Below are positions 57,380 to 64,000 of a stretch of DNA of 64,000 nt, one piece after another. Under the pieces are notes generated by a model. That model was not told where the DNA came from. It ran no database searches and worked only from the letters and a program-made list of their open reading frames with translations. The number at the start of each line of letters is the position of its first letter. Positions within the stretch are counted from its first letter, which is position 1. This stretch comes from Leptodontidium sp. MPI-SDFR-AT-0119 (lineage: Eukaryota > Ascomycota > Leotiomycetes > Helotiales > Leptodontidiaceae): the NCBI GenBank assembly GCA_020726505.1, contig JAHLEZ010000009.1, positions 1,426,001 through 1,490,000 on the forward strand, given 5' to 3'. The translations under genes were made by a program, and so were the position numbers.

Positions 57380-60300
57380 TCAAATCTTGAGCTTCTCTAG
57401 GTACTTCACCGCGACCTCCACTCCCTCGTCCACCTTACTCGCATCCACTCCACTTCCTACACCCGTGGCCCCCTTTCCTCCCCCCTTTCCACCCACGGCT
57501 CCCGCCACCTGCGTAACCCACTCACTAGCCACCAGACCCTTGGACGTGTGCTCCTGCGTAACGCGTTAGTTCAGCCAATTTCACGGCGGAGAGTAAGTAC
57601 TTACCGGCGCAACGAAGCACCCATGGGAGACCTTGCCGGTGACGCTATCGACGCCGATGAATTACACGCTCTTGTCTTTGTTCTTGTGGGAAACGTGCTT
57701 GATGGCGTCCGAGACGGCCTTGGCGGACGAGTTGGGGGGGAGTTTGGCAACAAAGGAGGTGCTGGCCTTGTTTTGCTCGAAGTGGGTGTCTACGAGGTGG
57801 ATAGCGGCGTCGACTTGGGCTTTCTGGCTCTCCTTTTGCTCTTTGAGCATGTCCTTGGAGACTTTCTCGGAGCGCTGCGTGAAGGATTTCTTGGTTAACG
57901 TCGAGATGGTTAATCTGGCGAGCTCGGCCTGGGTTTCCTTCATGAATGTTTCTTTCTCGGGAGAGAAGGGCATTCGCTCGAGTTGGGCAAGGCGCTCTTC
58001 TTCGAAATTGCTCGCCATTCGCCGGACTTCCACGGCAGTTTGACTAGTGACGGCGACGATACGTCGGATGCCCTTTGCAATACCGGACTCTTCGAGCACG
58101 ACAAGCTCCTTGATCTCACCAGTCCGCTCAACATGGGTGCCTCCACAGAACTCAATGCTGTACTTCCACCAATCCTTCGCAGCAACATCAGAAACCAGCT
58201 TATCAACAGCCATGCCGATGGAAACGACCCTAACAGGATCCGGATATGTCTCACCAAATACTGCGCGCACGCCTTCAATTTGTCGCGCAGTTGACAGGTC
58301 GACGTCGGACGCAAAGACTGCCTTGTCGTCTTTGATGTACTAGTCTGAAACCTCTTCGATCTTCTTGATCTCCTCGTCCGTGACGCCAGCTTTGTGCGAG
58401 AAATCAAATCGCAGCTTCTCCGGCGCGACGAGCGACCCCTTCTGATCGACCCCGCCCCCAAGAACTTCTCGCAGTGCAAAGTTAAGGACGTAGGTTCCAG
58501 TGTGGTTCATCCGGATCTGCTGTCGTCGCAACTCATCGTATTCGGCGAGAATCTTGTCACCCACCGACAGGGAGCCGTACTTCATGTAACCAGTGTGAAG
58601 CACGTATCCTCTATAGGACTGCACGTTTCTCACATCGACCTCGGCAACCCCGTCGATGACCAAGCGTCCCGTGTCGAATTCCTGACCGCCAGACTCGGCG
58701 TAGAAATTCGTCTTGTCGAGGAGTACGCCGAACTGTTCGCCCTCCAGGACTTCGGACGTGCTTCTCAGAAACTTCTTGCCGAAGTACAATGCCTTGATCG
58801 TCGACTTGACAACTCCCTTTTCGTATTTCGCCGTGTCATCAGTCGTAGGCACGTCACCCATCTTCTCCAGAGCAGCGATGTCGTGGACGTCAAGTATGAC
58901 CTGGTCCGAAGCACCCTTCTTTTCGCCCCTGCTAGCCTCGCGAGCCTTCTTTTGGGCGATAGGCACCTCCTCATCATCGATGTTGAGGTCTTGCTCTTCC
59001 GCCATGAGTTTCGTCAAATCGACGGGGAATCCGTACGTGTCGTACAGGCGCCATACATAATGTCCTGGGAGGTCCTTGGAACCCTTGGACTGGCAGATCT
59101 GAGCGTACTTGTTGAACATGGCCTCTCCACGGTCCAGGCTGAGGGCAAAGGCTTGTTCTTCCTCGTCCAGGATCTCCTTGACCTCTTGTTCCTTCTTTCG
59201 AATCTCCGGGAACATGTCGCCCATCTACTCGATAACCGTGGGCACGATCTTAGAGAAGAACGAGCCAATCTCGGCGCCGAGGTACTTTCGGCCATATCGA
59301 GCACCACGGCGCAAGACTCGGCGCACCACGTAGCCACGGCCGACGTTGTTGGGCACCGCGCCGTCCGAGATGGCGAAGACACTGGTACGCACGTGGTCGG
59401 CCACGACACGGTACGCGGTGTCCACACCATCCGTATCCCCCGCGTCAAAGTGTCCTTAGTACGGACGAGCTCCGGTAACCTCTTGGATCTTCTCGAAGAG
59501 GGGCGTGAAGAGATCCGTATCGTAGTTCGACGGCTTGTTCTATAGCACTGACAACAGACGTTCGAAGCCGAGCTCGGTATCAATGTATTTACTAGGCAGC
59601 GATCTCAAGGACTTATCCGGCTCGCGGTTAAACTACACGAAAACCACATTCTAGATCTCGATGACGTTGGGATTATCTTAATTAACTAGATACGCGGCAT
59701 TACGACCGCTAATCCTGTCGTAATAGAGCTCGATACAAGGACCGCAAGGGCCTTAGTCTCCCATCTCCTAGAAGTTGTCCTTCATGTTGCCCGGCAGGAT
59801 GTGGTCGTCCGCAACACCTATGTCGAGCCACAACTTCCTGGCCTCGTCGTCCGGACCTAATCTACTGGGGGCATAACCCTCGAAATAGGTGACGTAAAGT
59901 CGGTCGGGGTCGAGTCCGTAGGCTTTAGTGAGCAGCTCCCACGAGTACGCGATGGCCTCCTTCTTGAAGTAGTCGCTAAAAGACCAGTTGCCTAGCATCT
60001 CGAAGAAGGTGTGGTGGTAACTGTCCTTGCCGACGTCGTCGAGGTCGTTGTGTTTGCCGCCGGCGTAGATGTATTTCTAGGAGTTGGTCGAGCGTTTCAA
60101 TTACGCAAAGTCGGAGTGAGGGTCCACCGTCTCGAGGAAGATGGGTTTGTACTAGTTCATGCCCGCATTAGTGAAGAGGAGGGATGGATCGTGGAGGGGG
60201 ACGACCGAGGAGGAGGGGACTGGAGGGGATATCAGTTAGCCATGCGTTCAAGGCAATTCGAATAGGGGCAAGCAAGCAAGCAAACAAACAAACAAAGAGA

Positions 60301-60399
60301 CAACTACTTACCGAACGTGTGACCTCGCTCTTTGAAGAAGTCGAGGAAGGTGTCGCGCGCCTTTTTGGCGGGCCATTGGCCTGGTGTTGAGGGTACCAT
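57380..60399 (-). pseudogene. ALA1: Alanyl-tRNA synthetase, full-length copy with many in-frame stops
   Basis: Exon 1 (60312-60399) starts MVPSTPGQWPAKKARDTFLDF. A 92-base intron (60220-60311), a long exon 2 (57605-60219), a 51-base intron (57554-57604) and exon 3 (57380-57553, ending YLEKLKI) follow. The class II catalytic core is clear ([21 protein letters not shown] near 60030, [15 protein letters not shown]). So are [19 protein letters not shown], the editing motif [12 protein letters not shown] near 58140 and the C-Ala glycine run GGKGGG near 57480. About twelve TAA/TAG codons interrupt exon 2 (for example after KDNF, MGD, VNN-type and VIE positions), at sites where Gln or Trp is expected. 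The enzyme charges tRNA-Ala and is essential, so an intact copy must exist elsewhere. This one looks like a RIP-inactivated duplicate. Confidence 0.93.
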
Positions 60400-60612
60400 T
60401 GTGGACCAGTGGCAGCGGGATGGAAGGTGAGGGTGTTGGTGGTGGTGAGGATTCGCAGTGCTGCGACGTGGAGACGGAGACGGAGATGGAGCAGGAGATG
60501 GAGAATGATAGGAGAAGTGCCTGAAGGGCTTGTGGCTGGGGTTGGAGGCGAAGGTGTTGAGGGTTTTGAAGGGGTTAGTGTTGGTGTTAGTGTTGGTGTC
60601 GACGTTGACGCG

Positions 60613-62807
60613 CGCTTGATATTGCTGTACGCCTGGAAGTAGTTGCAGGAGAGGACGTCCGCTCCGTCATTCTGGAAGCTCATGTTGTCCTTCATAACGG
60701 CAAAGACGTGGTCGTTGAGGAAACGTGGTGGGCCCGGAGAGGTGAAGTTCCCATAGGCGAGGTGGAAGAGGATAGAAAGTCATGCCTAATACCCCACGAG
60801 ATAACCTATACTCCCGTTGGACGACGGCATTACGGTCAGCAAGCAAGCAGAGTGCTGGTTTTTCATCGACATCTGCCAAATCAGACTCTGGGCAGTGTAG
60901 ATCAACAGCCAATGCGTATGACAAGCTGCTAATGTTCTCGAGATCGTACTTCTGATCCAGCACCGTGGCTAGCTGTTTCAGACCGTCGGAGTAGAGCCCT
61001 CCTGGCGATGACCCGAGTTGCTATTCATTCTGTATGTGTGCTTGATGTGACGCGCTCTCTACTACGGAATCGGTTCTACTATGCTGACTTCGGCTACCCT
61101 ACCTCTCCCCTAACCACTCGTCATCGCTCAAGTCATCTTCTGATATGTCCTCCGAATCGTCGACCGGGCGCAGCCGCTTTTCTTTGTCGAGAGACTGAAC
61201 TCCTTCGCTGACCTCGATCTCGATGTTCGCACCGTAATCGTAGGGATGAAAGACCGGCTCATTCTCTGTCCAGAAGCTATCGTACGAGTAGCGCTCCGCA
61301 TGCTCCGGCCAATCTTCTATAAACCGCTGCTGAAAGGTCGTCCACTTGTTGCCTGATAACGTCTGATCTAGGTGACTATTCAAGTTCTAAGAAGGCTCGA
61401 TCCGCTCACCGAGTAGCTCACCCGAGAGGAAGAGCGACTTGATGTAGGATGCTAGCACTTGAGCATAGTGGGTTTTAAGAGCGCTTGATTTGCTTGACGC
61501 AGCCTTTTGGAGGCGGCGAGCGCGTCGTGAACCCAAGAGCTCAACTGCGGGAGTGACAATCGGGTGCATGACGACGTACGATGTTTCCCGCGTCGCTGCT
61601 GTGGCAAGACGAAAGGTGCGATGCTTCAGCCCGAACGGGATCTTGTATTGGTGCTTTTCTGGGTATGACACATGCCAATTCTTGAAGGTGACGGTGACGT
61701 TGTCGAAGAAGCGTCCATTGACTTGTGTGAGGGGGCTTGAGAGGGCGGCCGACGATGCAGATATAACTTAGTCGAGGAAAAAGAGGGGGTGGAATTCGTC
61801 CATCAAGTCGACTGCCTTTGAACCTGCCTGCCGGCTGCCATAATCGATTGTGTGAAGTCGATGAAGCATCTCTAATGCCTGGGCCCCGTCAAAGCCGGCA
61901 GACTCCACTCGTTGAATAAAGTCCAGAGCTAGATCTTGTTAGCACCAGTATATGTCGCACGGCTATTCTAACTTACGTCGGAGCTTTTAGTCACCACTAG
62001 AATGATCGACCTTCTAGGAGTGTACCTGATCATCCGCTGTTCCTATATCCTCCTCTTCTCCAGCCTCCTGATCGTTGGGATTGTCGTCGAAATTAGATGT
62101 GTCATCGCAGAATAAACCATTCTCATTATCAGACGAGACGTCGGAATCTTTAGCGTCTTTAACAGTTCCTCGTCTGGAGTACAGGTCTTCATGGTTAGGG
62201 TTAATTACAGTAGAGCCTGAAATAAAACCGCTTTTTCCAAGCTTTAGATGAAATATTGGTCCCTCAGAGAAACGCCTGGTGCACCTTTGGTACCCTTAGT
62301 TTCCTTTTCACTAAACAATCCTTCGATTGTCCTCACCGCAGCAGCCTACGATACCCGTTCCACTCCAGTCTTTGCCCAAAAACGAGTGTATATTTTGCCT
62401 TCAAACCCCTTATCATCTTCTTTGATTGGGTTGTCCACGCCATTGGGCAAAGTAAAGCTCCGGAGATATTAGCTTACTTGGTTTAAGATATTGCAAAAGC
62501 TAAAAATGTAGAGCATACGCGATATACCCGAAAATACGGCTCATATCCTCCCGGACTGTCCCCCCTACCTTTTTAACCAGATCTTTACAATACTCCATTA
62601 CTATGGACTGCTCATCAGAACCCGGATAGCCTGTAAAAGCGGCCTAGACAATGGTCAGCAATGCAATTCTTTGCTTATTCAACTGAGCTCTCGAACCTGG
62701 TAGAAGTCTTCGGTAGTCATATTAATAGGCTGGAAGTCGGGGGGGACTATGTCGGTGGGATTAAACCCAGAGGGAGGATTATCGGGGTTAAAGCCAGAAA
62801 AAGCCAT
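60613..62807 (-). pseudogene. Gene for an unrecognised protein, 3'-truncated, with stops
   Basis: ATG at 62807 opens an exon of 37 codons (FSGFNPDNPPSGFNPTDIV). A 53-base intron (62644-62696) and a second exon (GYPGSDEQSIVMEYCKDL) follow. After a poorly resolved stretch, an acidic exon (to 61977) is joined by a 48-base intron with TGCTAAC branch point (61929-61976) to a long exon from 61928. The long exon reads LDFIQRVESAGFDGAQALEM, FDNVTVTFKNWHVSYPEKH, LATAATRETSYVVMHPIV, YSDGLKQLATVLDQKYDLEN and DNMSFQNDGADVLSCNYFQAY. TAG/TAA stops interrupt it near 61769, 61388, 61097 and 60996, each fitting Gln. A one-base shift lies near 60755. The frame stops being this protein at about 60613, where the alanyl-tRNA synthetase leader begins. 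No known domain recognised. Confidence 0.7.
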
Positions 62808-64000
62808 GTTAACTAGCATTCGTTTGCCTCTATCGATAGGAGAGCGGCTCGATTTGAACAAAAACCTCCCGGCTATGGTACGTTACTGTACGTCTCTTAG
62901 GAGGATTTATTTTCAATTTGGGTTAAAATTTATATTCTACCCCGCATTCCTGTTAAAGTGTGCCTGGTTGCCTAAGGCTCCCAGCACCTGTTTCAAGCAC
63001 GTCTCACTTGTAGACCATATATGCGGCTGGATGCCCTTGTTCTTTGTTCTGTACAGTTGACACTATACTTGATTTACCCTAATTGAGTCCTGCGTACGAT
63101 TCTCGGTTTGCTACGACCGTTGAGCTGGAGACGTGACATCCGAGATCCTACATCAATCTAGAACATCACGTGATACGGTGGCACGATGCTCACGCATTGA
63201 GACTCTCTGATTTGTTTTGTTTTGCTCTTTGGGAGCAAAGCGCCCTGAAACGAAGTGAAAGGGTTTACTTCCCCGCCGGCACGAGCCCAAATGCGCCGTT
63301 CGCCAGCATACAAAGTAGCTGCCCTTTGCCAAGCCCTGCGCTGATTGGTTAGGTTTGACGCCACTGTGGTCGAATGCAGTAACGGCAGGCGCTGAGCACG
63401 GCTTTCGTCGCTTTGCAGGTCGTGGGTCCGGTGCTTGTCGATCTCTAGTTGCGTGAACATGGCAAGGATCTTAGGTCAGGCTTGTCTGTGGATAGCTCAC
63501 TGTCCAGTCATGCATCACTCCCAAAAGCCAAGTCACTGTCAATTAGTGGAAGAACCCGACATAGGAGCTGTCGTGTGGAACTTCCCTCCTTTCCCCCTCC
63601 CGCCACCATTACCTACCGAGTGGCCACTAACATCTGGAAAGTCGAGGTTATTTAAGTTTTCCCGATATTAGTTAGCTAGAGGTCTATTCTGTTCGATCGT
63701 GGACAGGTGGGAGCTTCCTCAATAAGTACTGCGAATACAGTTTTCGCTTTCCTATCCTTTATCGTTAAAGCTGTTCGGGGGAGATTAAACCACACATCGA
63801 GAGACATATGTTAAATGACGAAGACTTTATGTTAACGTCTTCCCTGCATGCCGAAAAACCCTGCGTGCCGAAAAGACTACATAGTTTGGGGACCTTAAAT
63901 CCCCATCACATAAATATATAAAGTTATAATTAGTTTGCTATTATTCTTTAGCTATTTCTCTACAAGGGCTCGACTTATAATTAGAAAAATACTATAGTTT
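62808..64000. other. No supported gene
   Basis: Balanced composition to about 63650 without a convincing frame (the longest is 103 residues at 62749-63060 and overlaps the upstream gene start). A CACGTGA-type site occurs near 63168. From about 63660 the sequence turns AT-rich. Two near-identical TGCCGAAAA words at about 63850-63875 resemble a transposon end, but no element can be defined at the window edge. Confidence 0.45.

Noticed and set aside
58394..59545. 383-residue open frame on the plus strand
   Set aside because: Antisense of the alanyl-tRNA synthetase exon, whose minus-strand motifs are unmistakable.
60168..60695. 175-residue minus-strand open frame
   Set aside because: It is a composite of the end of the unknown gene, the synthetase leader and a wrong frame of synthetase exon 1. 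The in-frame, spliced synthetase reading is far better supported.
62193..62202. GGTTAGGGTT, like a telomere repeat
   Set aside because: Only one and a half units, inside the coding region of the unknown gene on the minus strand. A chance match.

Overview
This window looks like a stretch of a filamentous ascomycete (Pezizomycotina) genome that has passed through repeat-induced point mutation (RIP). The evidence is short 46-92 base introns with GTAAGT-type donors and CTAAC/CTGAC branch points, a fungal-type NACHT (NLR-like) gene, and retrotransposons turned AT-rich and TA-rich with in-frame TAA/TAG codons where glutamine or tryptophan codons are expected. The species cannot be named from the sequence. 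I found no intact, clearly expressed gene. Almost every recognisable coding region is broken.

Layout. Positions 1-5180 hold a broken gene fragment, a solo LTR, a small two-exon gene remnant and a MITE-like element with 183-base tandem repeats. Positions 5181-42392 are one nested retrotransposon stack. Element F (Ty3/gypsy chromovirus, + strand) is interrupted by C1 (gypsy chromovirus, 9707-17180) and by E (Ty1/copia, - strand, 18702-41307). E is itself interrupted by D (copia, + strand, 24653-32242) and C2 (second copy of the C family, - strand, 32261-39705). A solo LTR, G (41802-42092), sits inside the 3' LTR of F. Every inserted element except F has a perfect 5-base target-site duplication. 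A broken pogo/Fot1-type transposase abuts the right end (42393-43103).

Positions 43399-48235 have balanced base composition and carry a multi-exon NACHT gene with an N-terminal helical domain and a coiled coil. It is decayed by stops and frameshifts. A piggyBac transposase remnant follows at 48296-49290, convergent with it. Positions 50260-54511 are AT-rich again: a RIP-mutated family-2 glycosyltransferase and a RIP-mutated piggyBac element flanked by TTAA. Positions 54596-56114 hold a broken RING-finger gene and a short unassigned ORF. Positions 57380-60399 hold a complete-length but stop-riddled alanyl-tRNA synthetase gene. Fused directly upstream of it is a 3'-truncated, stop-containing gene for an unrecognised protein (60613-62807).

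Together this reads as a heterochromatic graveyard. Chromodomain retroelements have accumulated inside one another, and duplicated host segments (including a housekeeping synthetase) have been mutated by RIP. Statements about RIP rest on the visible pattern of CAA/CAG/TGG to stop changes and TA richness. No indices, alignments or database searches were run.
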